DNA from: Acanthochromis polyacanthus
Taxonomy: Eukaryota; Chordata; Actinopteri; Pomacentridae
Assembly: GCF_021347895.1 (NCBI RefSeq)
Contig: NC_067125.1
Coordinates: 23,973,621-24,037,620, forward strand
DNA length: 64,000 nucleotides
Reading direction: 5' to 3'
Part shown: piece after piece, positions 12,601-27,600 of the stretch
How positions within the stretch are numbered: the first letter of the stretch is position 1
Layout: every line of letters starts with the position of its first letter
Notes under the pieces: generated by a model
Databases searched by the model: none
What the model was told of the DNA's origin: nothing
What the model saw: the letters and a program-made list of their open reading frames with translations, nothing else
Position numbers and translations under genes: made by a program

Positions 12601-15600
12601 ATGTTCATCACAAATTTCATCCCAGTCCAGTGAAAAACAAGCAACTGAATAAATATCAAAAACTATTAAATGTAGCTCCAAGACCCAAACTTCAAAATTT
12701 CTGAGTGAAAAAATTAATTTCTTGACAGATTTGCAATGCCCTGTGAACTGAAACTGTCTTTACAAACTTTCTTTTGTCATTTTTTAAAATTTATGACATG
12801 AACTGAAAGAGTTGAATTTAAAAGTATTTGTAATTGAAGAGACAATAAATAGCAACATATTAATCTTCTGTATCACCAGCTAAAATCAACTTTGTGTTTA
12901 TACTCAAGTCTTATCAATGCTGTTGGTGCCACACTGACCTTGTTGCTGAAGCATTTCTCAGTGGAGAAGTTAGCACTGTTGGCGATCACTTTGTCACTGG
13001 GGAGGACAATAAAAGCCACAATCTGGACCTCTGGAGCCATCTCTGGAGACACCAGCAACTTAAAGGACACCTTACCCTCAGTCACTGGAACAGAAACCCA
13101 AATATTACACATCACTTTACTTTGAACAGTCATCTTCCACAATGACTTCCATAAATCAATTTAACAGGTCAAAGATTTGGTATTTCAAGCCAATCTTTAC
13201 ACACCTCGTGTAGGTTTCAATTGAACCTGTCTGTGTCCTTGATCGACAATGGCTCCTCTGGACAAGACCTGAGAGAAAATGACACATAGAATGAGGAATG
13301 GACTGGTAACATCTTCATTTCTGTCCATTGATCAGGTATTAATTTGGTCTGTCTGAGGTTTTTGGTTTCACAAAACGTATTATTTCTTTAATCAGCTCTA
13401 TTATTAAATGATTAAATCTGAGAGAGTGTGCACATGAAACAGTCCAGTTTGTCAACAGCCAGTTTGTGTCATATGTTTCAGTCTATGAGTAAAACTGATA
13501 TCTTCAGCCAGATATCTTTCATGCTGCTAAGACCAGGCACTAAAAAGGACTTCAGTGAACGAGAAAATGAATCATTTGTGACATCAGGTGTTGCACTTCA
13601 GTGGAGAGAACATGTAGCTGCAGTAATGCTAATGCTAAGTGTGGCACCCAGGACTTATAGACTATTAAAAAGACACCCCCCAATATTTTTTTATGTTTAA
13701 TAATACATTGTTTATGCTGTTTAAATCGTTGATCACTCACCCACATTCACCTGTTTGTGTCAAAGTAATTTCTGGTGTAATAACGAGTTTCGCCAGTAGC
13801 TGGCAGTAGTGGATAAACAGACTGACCATGCGAGCACACGCGAAGAAGCTCAGTTCAGCCAAGCTGTCTGCCGTTGGTCAAGCAGAGAAACCACTACTGA
13901 CACAAAACTGTTATTTTCTGTGATTACAGGTGAGTTGAGTGCACAAGCATTATATAGTGAACATCATAAGACGTTTTTGCATGTTCAGGTTAAAGTTTGA
14001 TGTGTCTAAAGTAGATTTGATCATCTTTATGAGTGTTTAAAGTTGTCCCGAACTGGCGCTAGCTTAACGCTAACTCGTTAGCATCTCTGCTGCGTTATGG
14101 ATAAACGTTAGGCAACTTTTCTGTTTGTAAATGATTTATTATCTGGTGTAAATGACATCTGTATTTGAGAAACATGTCCAGTACTGCAAATAGTTACAAA
14201 AAAGACTGAAGTTGTGAATTTATTGGTATTTGCCAAGTTCATTGTTTTCCATGTATTTCTGTTTGAAAGCAAAATGTAACAGAGACTGTGTAAATTACTG
14301 TGGAATTACTAAAGGATCGTCAGCTTAGTAATAAGTAAAGAAGAAGCTTAGTTCAGCCAAGCTGTCTGCCGTTGGTCAAGCAGAGAAACCACTACTGACA
14401 CAAAACTGTTATTTTCTGTGATTACAGAATAAAGTCATCCTGTTACACAAAAGTCAGATGCATCTGTTATTACGAGTGTAACATAAGGCGAAGCTAACAG
14501 ACAGAGTGACAGAACAGTTCAGACTTTTTAAATAACAAATGGATCTGCTGAGGAAAATCTGTCTGCTATATTGGTGCAGAGGAATCTGGACACTGAGCAT
14601 TTTCCACTAAGCTCATGATAGATGAGAATAACACCTGTAACCATGGCAACTTTACGAAAAGATGGATTTGGCCTCAAAGTACCGATATGATATCAACATT
14701 AAATATACAAAATGAAACGAGGCTAAAATGTGGCACTATGACCAACAGTGCTAAACATCAGAGTAAGTAAACAATCATTTTTCAACTATAGAGACTGTTT
14801 CATAACAGAAATGCGACACTCTTGTGCTGTGAACATTTCTGTTACTTCCAGTAGTCTGCTAACGAATGCATCATGTTTGTACTGGTTTGTAAGGACGTCT
14901 GGTTCTGTTGTCACTTTACTGTGAAAGCACTAATCTGGCCGTACTGAGATCCTGTAGGACTAATTCTGTTCACACCACTGACATGAGGAGGAGTCACTTT
15001 CAGATATTATGAGCTGTAAACCTTATAGAAATGTGTTCCTGTAGCAGCATTAATATTTGCATCTCTCAATGCTGTATGGCCTCTCTTGATGCTGTGCGTC
15101 TGGAGACCAATCACTGAGGAGGGACTGAGTATTTAAGCTGCGGTCCCTCCTGCTTCTTTCTCTGCTCACAGCTGTGTTATTTCTGCGCGACAGGTATGTC
15201 TGCTGCTGTGTTTCTCTGGTAAGGTTTCTCTGCTGGTATGCTTGGGGCATTTGCTTTGTGCCATAGAGCAACTGGTGTCCCTGGTTGATGCGCCACGAGA
15301 TTGTGTGTGTGCGCGTCACCTGCTCCTGGCTGCGTTGTGGTAGGTGTCCTCTCTCGTACCGCGTTATTGTGTATGCTATCACCTGGCTAACCCTCCTGTA
15401 GTCGCAGGAAATGGGCTGCATGGGCTGTCATCTTCCCTCTTCGTGAATGCGTGTGTGCTTGTCGCTATCGACAGGTATGTACATTTCTAAATATAGCGAC
15501 TGTGCTGTCAGTTAGCAATGTAGCATAGTAATGCTAATGTCATTTTTAGCAGGCTTGGGTGCTCGTGCGTGCTGCTGACGTCAGGTTACTCGGACCACTG

Positions 15601-18600
15601 CTGCTTTGTCTCTGGCCTCTGTTTTGCCTCCGGCTGCCGTTTTGTCTCCTGTTGCTTTGCCACGTGGACCTCTGCTCTGCTGACTGCAGAGTTTTAATCA
15701 TTGTTTGTGCATTGTGTATGTCCCACATGCACCAACGAGTTTCATTTTAAGTGTATTGCTGGAGAAATGTATGTTGTTTTGATTGAATTACTTTGTTTAT
15801 TGATTAACCATTGTTTCTTATTGTTTTGTTTTTTGTTTGGGGCATTTAATGTCTTATATGCTTTTTTTATATAGTTTCACTTGACCCTGCCCCTTGTTTT
15901 ATATTCTGGTTTTGCAGTATATTTAGTTGTTTTCATTGCTCTTCCCCCCCAGTAATTTACTTTAGATTATTTTTCAGTTGTTGAGGGCCTGCAGTGGTGG
16001 TGCTGGTGTTGGCGTCCTGTGCTTGCGCTAGCCATTCACCACTTCGCCATAGGCGAAGCCTTCCTCAGGATGGCGAAGCCATTTTTAGCATGTTTAGCCA
16101 CGGTGGCACAGCTAATTTTGCCTAATAAATGTGAAAAAAGGGTTAACTTACAACTTTTTCGTAATTTGCCGAGCAATAATCAACGAAAATAACAAACCGC
16201 GTCTCCTTTACTGAAGAGCGCTACCGAGTATAACCAGAACGACGTGAATGCTTCCGATCATTAATAGATGCACACTGTCACGTGTCTCGTCTCACCCAAT
16301 CAGAAAAAAGGATTCGGACTACAGCTCTCGCTCTCTGCACCTGGCTTACTCCATTTCCACTAACACCCCTCCCCCTTTGCCACACACACACACATTTGCA
16401 CATACACATCCCCAATCCCCTGGTCCTTGTGCATCCCAACTTGTTAACCCATGCGTTTTTTTTCTTCCTGTATTATTGCTATTCAGGCCTTCAGCTGCTA
16501 TTTGGCTGGCAATTAATTGGTCATTTCATTGTTTTTGAATCTGTCCATTACTTTTTCAATTGAGTGATTAATTATTTGTTCTATAAACTGTCAGAAAAGG
16601 GTGAAAAATATATTGTGTCAGTATTTCCCAAAGCCCAAGATGATGTCGTCAACTGTCTTGTCTTTTGTCCACAACTTCGCGCGCCGCAGTACAGATACTG
16701 AAAATGTGTGGCTAAACAAAACTCTCGCACTTTAGCCACAGTGACTAGAGACAAATTTTCCCTAATGCAAGCACAGGCGTCCCCCTCCTTTTGTGTGCTG
16801 TGGTTCCAGGAAACTGGTTCACCTCACGAGTGCATGTCACATGTGCTTGGGGTGTTTTTATATTATTTTGGGGTATTCCCTTCCCCTTCACGAGCCCCAT
16901 CCACCTGGTGGCCAGCAACTGATTAGATTTATTTTTGTTTCTTTCCTTTGGCCCCGAGTGTGAATGGTTATCCGTTTTAATCTGTTCTTTTTGAAAATTA
17001 TAATTTGTTTTAATTTGGACATGCATCTCAAGCCTCATGAAGTAAAACAAACTTGAGCGCCACCAATATTGAAGAATTATTCTCTGGGTAAAATTCCCAG
17101 GGTGGTGTTGTCGGGCACCTGATCTCAACTTTGAAATCATATAATGTGTATTGTCTGCATGTAGAGTCGTGCTGTGACATTCCTTTAAGTTTCAACTGTT
17201 AAATTACTTTGCAAACTGAGACTTTTTGCACTCAGAACAGATGGGGAACTTTTACAATATGATTAGAAATGATGATAACTACCTGACAGTTAATACAAAT
17301 TCAAGCTAAAACCATGCATCAGTTTATCAACTGACATAAATTGACCAATTGGAGTCTGTATTTGTCACATTTTCAGATTTTTCTTCTATACGATCAAGTC
17401 ATCAAAAATAAGCAGACAGAGATCGCGAGATGCTGAAAGTGATGAAATTCAACATGGCGGCCCCCAACTGCAAGATTAGAATTAAACAAATCGCCGCTTT
17501 TCTAGACTTATTCATATTAACACGGATATCCAGGTAAGTGTTCTCGAGTTGATTAACAAAAAGCTTAATGTCCTTTGTTTGCTTCACCAGAAGATTAAGG
17601 ACCTGAAAGCAAGCCTGGAGTTCACCCACCAGCAGATAGAGGACCTGCAGAGAGACAACACTGAACTCTGGTCCACGCTGACAGCTGTCACTTCAGAGGT
17701 AAATACACTCAAAAAAGAAAACAAAATCCTGAGGGAGATGGTCCTGGACATTCAGTCGAGGAGCATGCGGGACAACCTGATCTTCTCTGGCATCCCTGAG
17801 TCCACACCGGCTAACCCAGAGACCCTTGTTAAGAACTTTATGATGTCGGCGCATAAAATCCCTGCGGAAACTGTTAAAAACATCACTGTCCACCGGCTCG
17901 GACCCCAAGAAGGAAAGTGTCACCATCCCATCATTGCAAAGTTCGAGCACTTCCAACAAAAAGTGCTTGTAAGGAGCAAAGGACGGGAGCTGAAAGGCAT
18001 GTCATACGGGATGAACGACCAATTTCACAGGGAAATCAATGAGAGGCGCAAAGTATTATACCCCATCATGAAAGAACACAGGCAGAGAGGTAAACGGACT
18101 GCACTGATTGTGGACAAACTGTACATGGATAGGCAGCTATTTCAGGAACCCTCTATTACCTCCTGGCTCTTCTAAAAAAAAACAAAAAAAAAAAACGAAA
18201 CAATAATGATAATAAGGCTTAAATGCTTAATACATCACTGAGTAATTTACGCTAGAAAACATAATCAAATAAATCACACAGGTGTAAATGTGTCATTCAC
18301 CTAATCTACACACCCCACTGGAGAACCCCGCTCCTCCTACTTTCCTCTCTCTCCTTCTCTATACGTCTCCTTTTACACCTCTCATACACTCACCTCCCAC
18401 ACCCTCACTCACACCCAATGTACACCCTATGTTTATTGTGCTTGTATGTTTTATAATGTCTTTATCAGGCAATGATGTGGTATTATATAATGTACATATA
18501 GAATCTGACTTGATGTATACATCTCTCTCCAACACCCACAGCTCACAGACAGCAACAAACAGCTCACAAGGACTCACAGATGTTATTTTATATTGCTACA

Positions 18601-21600
18601 TACTCAATGACTGAACTTCTCTCTCTGTGTTCAAGTTAAATATCGTAGCCTGGAATGTTCATGGCATACGCTCATAAACAACAAGAGTTAAAATCATGGA
18701 TTATGTCTGTAAATGAAAAGCAAATATTTTCCTCCTCCAAGAAATGCATTTACTATCGGAAGAAAAATCTTTATCAGATCTGAATTAAACTTTCATCTTG
18801 TTATAACAGCAGACAAAGAGGGGTCTCCATTCTCGTCCATAAGAGAGTACCATTCACTTTAAATAGCACAGTAACAGACTCAGAGGGCAGATATATTTTT
18901 ATCCAGGCAACCATCTTTCATAAATTATATTCAATTGCAAATCTGTACACCCCGAATAATGATGATCCAGCCTTCTTTCATGCTGTTTTCTCTCACTTAG
19001 CAGACTTATCTGCTAACTCAACAACTATTATCAGTGGCAACTTCAACATAGCTTTAAACTCTTCAGTAGATCGATCTAATACTCCAATACATGCAAAACA
19101 ATCACAATCCACTAAAGTCATACATGATTATATGAAGATTTTGGACTAGACGATGTCTGAAGACTCAAAAACCCAACAAAGAGGGACTATACTTTTTTCT
19201 CTCCAGTGCACCAAACATTTTCAAGAATTGACTTTTTCCTCTCAAATAACTCTATCGCACACAAAGCTACTACAAAAATTCACCCAGTCATTATTAGCGA
19301 CCATGCACCAATATCTCTCAGCCTGCAAACACATTCCATCCCTAAACCTCCTCAGACTTAGCACCTTAACATCTCTCTACTCGAAGACCCAGAATTTGAT
19401 CAAATAATAAGAAGTGAGTGGGGAGACTTTCTAAAAAACAATGAATCTAGTGATGTATCTCCATCTTTACTTTGGGAAACTGGAAAAGCTGTAATCAGAG
19501 GTAAAATATCGTACTCCTCGTACAAGAAAAAAAGGATCAACAAACACAGAAAGAAATTTAAGAAAAAATTAAACAACTTACAGAGAATTATGCAATCAAT
19601 CCACATGATCAATTATGGTCTGAACTACAAAATGTAAAACTACACCTCGATAATATCCTATCCAAGAAAAGAGTTTTTATTACAACATCTAAGATATGAT
19701 TTTGAACACAACAATAAATCAGGAAAAATTCTTGCGAACCAACTCCAGCGTAAAAAAGAAAAATCCTTCATAACAGCAATTCAGGATCCCTCAGGAAAAT
19801 ATATTCAGTCATCTCAGAAAATTAATCAGACTTTCTATAATTATTACCAGAGTTTATACCCAGCAACATTTACCCCAAACAAAAAAGATATTTATAATTT
19901 TCTTGACAATCTAAACTTGCCTGAACTAACAGAGTACAGAGACACACTAGATGCTCCATTGACCATCAAAGAATTACAGTGTGCATTAGACAGTAGGCCA
20001 GCAGGCAAGGCACCTGGTCCTGATGGTTTCCCTGCTGAATTTCTTAAACATTTCTGGTCAATGTTGGCACCTCTTTTCTTCAGGACAGTGACAAAGATTA
20101 AAAATAATGGCTATGTAAGTCTGCACATGAATACAACTGCAATTAAATTAATATTGAAACCAGACAAAGATCCTACACTTCCCTCTAGCTATCGACCCCT
20201 GTCATTAATCAACACTGACATCAAAATTATCTCAGAAGCACTCGCCTCTAGGTTGGTGAAAATTATCCCATGAATAATTCACTATGACCAAACAGGATTC
20301 ATCTAGGGCAAACACTCCACCAACAATATCAGAAGACTTCTAAACCTAATCTCTTTGATGCAGCGCCACAACAAAGAAGCTATTGTTATATCACTGGATG
20401 CTGAAAAAGCTTTTGACAAAGTTAATTGGTCCTTTCTCTTTGCTGTTCTACACAAATTTGGCTTTGGAGAATCATTTATCCAGTGGATATTAGCTCTGTA
20501 CAACTCACCAAAGGCTACAGTCTCCACTAATTGGATCACTTCACAAAGTTAACAAAGGGGAACAAGACAGGGATGCCCACTCTCTCCCTTATTGTTTGCG
20601 ATCTTTATCAAACATTAGCAACAGTGGTACGTCAGAACTCTGATATCAAAAGTATCAGCGCTCTGGAGTACGAACACAAAATTAACCTATACGCAGATGA
20701 CATTTTATTTTAGCTAGGGGCGGCATGGCTCAGTGGGTAGAGTGGCCGTCTTGTAACTGGAAGGTTGTCGGTTCGATCCTTGGCCCGTTGAGGTGTCCCT
20801 GAGCAAGATATTGAATTGCTTCTGTTGGGTTGTGGTTAGTGCCTTGCATGGCAGCTTCTGCCATCAGTGTGTGAATGTGTTGTATCATGTAAAGAGCTTT
20901 GGATAAATGCGCTATATAAATACAACCATTTATCTACAAGAACCCAAAACTTCACTAATGGAAATATTTTAACCTCATCACAACCTTCTCTTGTCTTTCA
21001 GACTACTCCATCAACTGGTCAAAATCAATTATATTACTTCTAACAGAAAACTGTCCAGTTTCAAATCCGGCAGTCCAGAACTCGCATTTTTCTATTCCTA
21101 CTGGCAACATCAGATATCTGGGCATAAATAGTTCCTCCAAACTCTCAGAGCTAGTTCACCTGAACTTCACGCCACTTTTGGACAAAGTCTGTGATGATCT
21201 GAGGCGTTGGAACAACCTCTCCATTTCCCTTTTGGGACGAATAGCTACAGTCAAGATGAAAATACTACCTAAAATCAACTATCTCTTCTCTATGATTCCA
21301 TTTAAACCCACATCAAAGTGATTTCAATCATTAGACTCTGCCATTGATAAATTCTACGCAAAGAACAAAAAGGCTAAAATCAGTTTGACTACCCTCCAGA
21401 AGAATAAACCCAAAGGGGGACTGGAGGCTTCCAACTTCATGTATTATTGCTTAGCCAACAATACGGTGGGGTGCGGGGTTCTGGTGGGGGCTAGGGCGGG
21501 CGGGGTTGGGCTTGGTTGATGGATGGGTTCTCGTGCCCCGGGCTGCCTGGGTCGGATTTGGCATGCTGAAGGTGTCGGTAGCCACTACCTCTTGTTCTCG

Positions 21601-24600
21601 GGGTCCGTGTGGTACACGGTGGCTCTCTGGGAGTGCCGGCCTGTGGCTCCAGTGGCCCGGGGGGGAGGGGCACTCTTACCCTCTTATCCTCTTACCATAG
21701 TCTACATCCCCTCAAAATTTCATGTGAATCTACCCAGGCGTTTTTGAGTTATCTTGGTAACAGACAGATGGACACACAAACGCCGGGTGTTACATAACCT
21801 TCTTGGCGGAGGTAAAGATCCCAGGCCCAGGCCGGGATTTGAACCGGGGATCTTCTTGCTGCAAGGCAAAAGTGCTAACCACTACCCACTGTGCAGCCCC
21901 TTCAGTACTGTTTGTTTATTTATTTATTTTTCTTTGTTTTGTAGTTTGTTTGTTTTTTATTGATGGGTAATTTGTAGTCGGGAATAACACAGCACCTGAC
22001 ACTCTTCAGATGTAATAGCACCGCTTGCTAGTTCCTATCTCTGTCCGTCCTGTCCACCCTTTGTTTCCCCTGCACATCACTGAGGTGTAGCACTGCCCTC
22101 CCTGGCTCTTAATAAGGAATTCTAATAAAGAATATCAGCTTAGATCTCAGCGAGGGCTGGTGATGGTCACATACATGCACTAAATAATAAAATATTTGGC
22201 TGCAAGACTAAAATATGCATTAATCTTATAAAGTGTTGACACCCCTTCTGTGGAGTTAAACAATGAGACTAAAAGCAGACAAAAAAAAAGAAAATAATAG
22301 ACGGATAACATTTTAAATAACCATTGGTTCTGTATAAAATGGTTCAAAATTAGTTCCAAATCAACCAGATACAACAGTGATCTCCTGCTTCTGTAATAAT
22401 ACATCTGCCAATATTAATCTAATTATGTAATAGTAGAAAAGTCACGTGGGACATTTGTCTGCACTGAGTACTTTGACGTTTAGTACTTTTAGTTTAACAT
22501 TTTCCATGCAGGACTTGTTCATGTAACAGAGTACTTTCACAACGAAGTACTTGCATAAAGGATCTGAATACTTCCTCCACCACTGATAAGAACAAATGAA
22601 CTCATGTTCAAAAAAAAGAATCTACCAGCTTGAAAAACACCATTTTATAATATTGCACAAGATCATGCTGGCAGGTCCTGATAAAGGTTAGAACTAAACC
22701 TATTCCACACTAAAATAGTACCACTGATCATATGAAAGGTCGGTTCAGTGGAAGTCTTCCGTAAAGTTACATGTCAATAAATGGAATTAAAGCATTTGTT
22801 AAAAATATCTTTAAACTGTTCATTGTGTCTGGAAGAGAAAAGTAGACAACCAACTCACCAGATGGATGACATCCACAGTGTCCTGGCTTTCTCCCACTAT
22901 AACATACTGGATGGTGAAGTCCACCTCTGCATCACAGGCAAGTGTTTTATTGTTATTCTTCACCTTCAGGAAGCTGACGCTTACGTCAGGAGGTGAAGGT
23001 TGTAACACAAACAGTGTGTGAGATCCAGACTCATAGAAAGGAGTTTTCTGTCGGGGGGGCTCCAGTGTTGGTGAGCTGCTTATCTACATTGGAAGAAAGA
23101 AATATGGTTAGTGGTTGTTTGTGGAGGAATAAGGTAGATAAACAAAATACTAAAGAGTTATATACTAAATATGGTCACTAGTTACAATGGTAGCATCTTG
23201 AACAGTTGCAGTATACTAAGAGATAATTTTACAGCTTTTAGTCTGTGTTGTTACTTTCATGGCAGCTTTCAGACTAAAAAAACAAGCTGAAGAGACGTAT
23301 ACTGATCACTTAATTAAATGCATCATTGCAAGATAAAAATAGTATTTTACTGATTGGACAAATCTTTTAGGTTTCAAACATAAGTTGGGGTGATGTGAAT
23401 TTTTTGGTAATTGCATCAGCTGCTATACTGTGTAGAATTTCAACTCAAATTTCTGCTTCTGTTGATTTAAACTTGAATTCAGATTGAGGTAGCTTTAATG
23501 AAACTGGCTCGATAACCTGATAACTCAACATTGTGTCTTTTGCAAATTAATTCAACTTTGTGAATATTTTACAGTGTGATATGAGAAAAAAATAGTAGAG
23601 AGGAAATAATCTTGCTGCTGAATTCATTCATTTCATAAAAGCAATAAGTTGAAAAATACATGGGAAATCAAAACACTACTGAAAAAAGTCTATTTGGAGC
23701 CACTCAGTTATTTAAATGCTAATCAACATGTGATCATTATTATGGTAATCAATACACTAAAAACACAAACAATTCTTTGAAATAACATGGAAACCTATTT
23801 GAAGCTACTTTGTTCATGTGTCAACTTAAAAACCTTTGATAACGCTGACATTCATTAAATTCAAATATTTTTGATTGCATCAGAAAAGTTAATCCCTTAA
23901 CTCAATGCAGTCTGTTGGTTGAACAGAATTTCATTAAAATTTGTCTTAACTTAAATAAAATTCAAACTGTTTCATTTATTTATCTTTGCTGAAACTTTAT
24001 TTTATGGAGTGCAGTACCACTTTTTACTCACAATGAGATGAATTAATCCCTGAAAGCCCTCAAATGAGAATCTGGCAACACCACTGCTGTCAGTGGTGAG
24101 ATTCTGCAGTCGTCGTGATGACCACGTTTCACCCTCAAACAGATACACCGGCATGTCAGGAATGGGTGTATTATTGAAGTAAACTGCTTTAACCTGTTGA
24201 AAGCACAAAGTTGTATCACTGAGAATGCACATGGTTTAGGCTGCTTTGTGTAGTATATGATGCAGAAAAACGCAAAACAACATGATTCACTGACTTTTCC
24301 TTCCACATCTGCTCCTGGCTCAAAAATCTTGGGCGTGTCAAAGAAAGACAGCCTTCCAATAACATATGAAATGTTTGTTGTGGCCTTTTGAAGGCGTGAA
24401 ATACCTGAAAATGAAAAGCCTCCATGTTACAACACTGTGAATGCCTGATTGTTGAAATACATAATATTGTCTTGAAACTAACTCTCCTTTCAGATTAGAA
24501 ATGTGATCGATTAAATAATATAATCTATAATAATAATACTTGCCTGTCCCCTCCTCTTCCACTTCAGCAGTGACATCAAGCACATCTTGTAATGCCTTTG

Positions 24601-27600
24601 TGGGAAATTTGGTGAAATTTGACATCGCAAATGCAAAAGTGGCACAGCCGTTGTTGTCTGCCTACATAGTAGAAAAAAACACAGATACAAAATAATATAC
24701 AGGATTTATGTCAGAGATCAGAGCTGCAAACTTTCAGCTATCAGATGGAGTGAGATGGAGGTCATGCAATATAATCCATCCATTCAACCATCATCTATAC
24801 ACCATTATAACCTCTGTAGGGCAGCAGGAGGCTGGAGTCTATCCCAGCTGACTTAGGGTGAAGGCAGAGTTCACCCTGGACAGGTCACCAGTCTATCACA
24901 GAGCTACACATAGAGACAATCACATTCACACCTACAGACAATTTAGAATCACTAATTAACCTCAGCATGTTTTTGGACTGTGGGAGGAAGTCAGAGTACT
25001 CGGTAAAAACCCACACAGTCACAGGGAGAACATGGAAACTCCACAGAGAAAGATCCCAGGCTGAGATTTGAACCCAGGACCTTCAAGTCCTCAGCATTTG
25101 CTAGACAGCTAAATGGGGGACTGTGGGTCATCATGCATGTCGCTATGAGGAACATCGAGCTCTGTGGGAGAATTCAACAGATTGCTTCATGTTCTTCTGG
25201 GTAAGTCTTTCCTATGAAAATGCATTGTTCACGAGGGTCTGTTCAGGTCTGTGTGATATCATTTTTGTCATCTAAAGTTAGAAGTCATTTATTTAAGTGG
25301 GATAAAGACATATTGGGCACTAATTGGTTGGTTGTAGAGTATACGTATTACAGGTTACGTTAAATGATGAGTGTAGTACAGTGACTTGTACAGAATGCAG
25401 TATTGGTATGGCCTCTGCTTTATGTGCTCGTTGCTTTAACAGAAAGAGGAGACTGTAATAATAGAAACTGTACCTGCTTTGTCTCATTGTAGCAGAGGGG
25501 AGTTAATTTTTCATCCCCAAAATGAAAACCAGCAAAATCAAGATTAAGAGGTCGGCACATCTCAACTGTAACATTTCCTGGTACCGGCTGTCGATACGTG
25601 TAACTAATGAAATAAAAAAGAAACAACCAGTTATTCACATCTCAAACTGTGCCCACTTTAGATTTTATTTGTCACAAAAAGCCTTTTACTTACTTTGCAC
25701 ATGCTGTAGCATGAATTTCTTGGTCCCCAATACTTACTTCCTCATTTACATTCAGTGTTACGTCAAATTTAGGCAAAACTAGAGACAAAACATTCATGTT
25801 AGCATTTGTACTTCATTATAAGTGGAAACAACTGGCACGCAAAACCAATCTCCCAAACTTACCATACTTCTCTACTTTGAAGGTGTGACGTATTTTATCT
25901 TCACCAATGGACACAATGACTTGGTAGGATCCCTCTGGGGCCTCAGAGATCAATGAGTAAGAAAGCTGCACTATTTGACCTGATTCATTCAGCCACTGTC
26001 CAATCCTGATGTTGTTAGGATTCTGTTCAGTGAAATCAGTGGGAAGCAACAGGCATTTAGACACAAACAGGAAAGTTGCGAATACAGATGAAAATAGAAT
26101 GCTTTTGGTGTTGTTTTCTATTTCCATGAAGTGCAGATGAGACTGAGACGAGCGTCATTACTCAGAGTACTTCTCGGTGAAGGAAGTCTGAATCTTTCTT
26201 TGTTCATATACTTTGAAAGGACTCTCAATTGACATCCTAGGGAAGTCCATTTATTAGCAACTGCTTCAAAAATCTTACTGCTGTAAGGTGTTGGTGGAAG
26301 TTGTGCAAAACAAAATTTACACCCTGATCAAACTCCACCTGCTGTGAGCTCTGGGAAAAGCTAGTAAGCGGATACTGATGTAAGGCTGCTGAACTACATT
26401 AACTAAAACATTACCTTTAAGTCAGGATGCTTTTCCAAAGTCAAGAATGAATTGTAACACACAGGTTGAATTAAGTTTTCCTGCTCACTGTTGTTTTTAC
26501 ACAAATTTATTGTCAATCATGTTTGCTGTTGCTGGACTTAATGTCATGATTTGTATCCGTCTTAATAGAGAACCCACATGATGCTCATTTGTAGTTTCAA
26601 AATTGTATTTGAGGGTCTACTAGTGTATGTTTCCATGTTATAATGTTCAAACACACACACTAATTTACTCATACTGGACATGCTGCAGCTCGTCTTTTCA
26701 GACTCTGTCTGAAACGCTCCGTTTTACCTCCCGTCTCTGTAAAGCCTCCCTCCTGAAAAACCTCATCTGCTCTGATTGGTCAGCTGGCCAAACTGACATA
26801 AGGTAACCCTTGTTAGCAACTCCAGATTTCTGAATGTAGGCAGAGATGTAGCTCTAACAGAAGCAGTGATAATGAAGAAATGATGATGGACTGCATGGAA
26901 GCAGATCGTTCTTTGAGGGCCAGACTAGCCACTAGGAAGGCATTATGCTAGCGTGTTACATGATGATGTCAATAAATTAGAATCAACATCCACATCTCAT
27001 AGCTGTTGAACTAAGCACTTATTTTAGCTGATCACACAGAATGCATGAGCTCAACATACAAAATGAGAGTACAAATAGTTTTCTTACCTTGATCTCAATG
27101 AAGTCATACTGCAAATACAAACAAAAAAAGACAGAGATTTGTCAAAATACAGAAGATTTTATCTTTTTCTCATCATTCAGTGTCTTAATGAGTCTGTGTG
27201 AGACAATTTTCTCTGCTTAAGTTTCAGTGCAGTCAACAAAGACTTCAGTTTTTCCAGTGATTTAACATCAGGAAATACACTCACTGGCCACTTTATTAGG
27301 TACGCATGTTCAGTTGCTTGTTAACACAAATGTCAGTCATTCACATGCAGCAACTCAATGCATTTAAACATGTAGACGTGGTCAAGACGACTTGCTGAAG
27401 TTCAAAGCAAGCATCTGACTGGAGTAAAAAGGTGATTTAAATGACTTTGAACGTGACATGGTTGTTGGTGACAGACGGGCTGGTCTGAGTATTTCAGAAA
27501 CTGCTGATCTACTGGATTTTCAAACACAGCCTAGGGTTTACAGAGAACGGTCTTAAAAATAGAAAATATCCAGTGAGCTGCAGTTGTGTGGATAAATAGT

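Larger units (their letters stand above)
17440..21465 (+). mobile_element. broken Tx1/L1-like LINE in gene A intron 12
   Basis: Order is ORF1 (17549-18175), endonuclease remnants (about 18637-19080; [18 protein letters not shown]), reverse transcriptase (19917-20713) and a post-RT region (about 20945-21455). Many stops and frameshifts. A SINE splits the RT just after YADDILF. Confidence 0.88.

Noticed and set aside
12892..13145. Plus-strand frames across exon A14
   Set aside because: Antisense shadows of the MG6 exon.
15050..15421. 123-codon minus-strand Gln/Arg-rich frame
   Set aside because: No family motif, and it is antisense to the promoter-like signals of that block.
20714..20800. Possible tRNA gene
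   Set aside because: It has box A and box B but sits at the head of a SINE with an L2-like tail, and the cloverleaf is not conserved.
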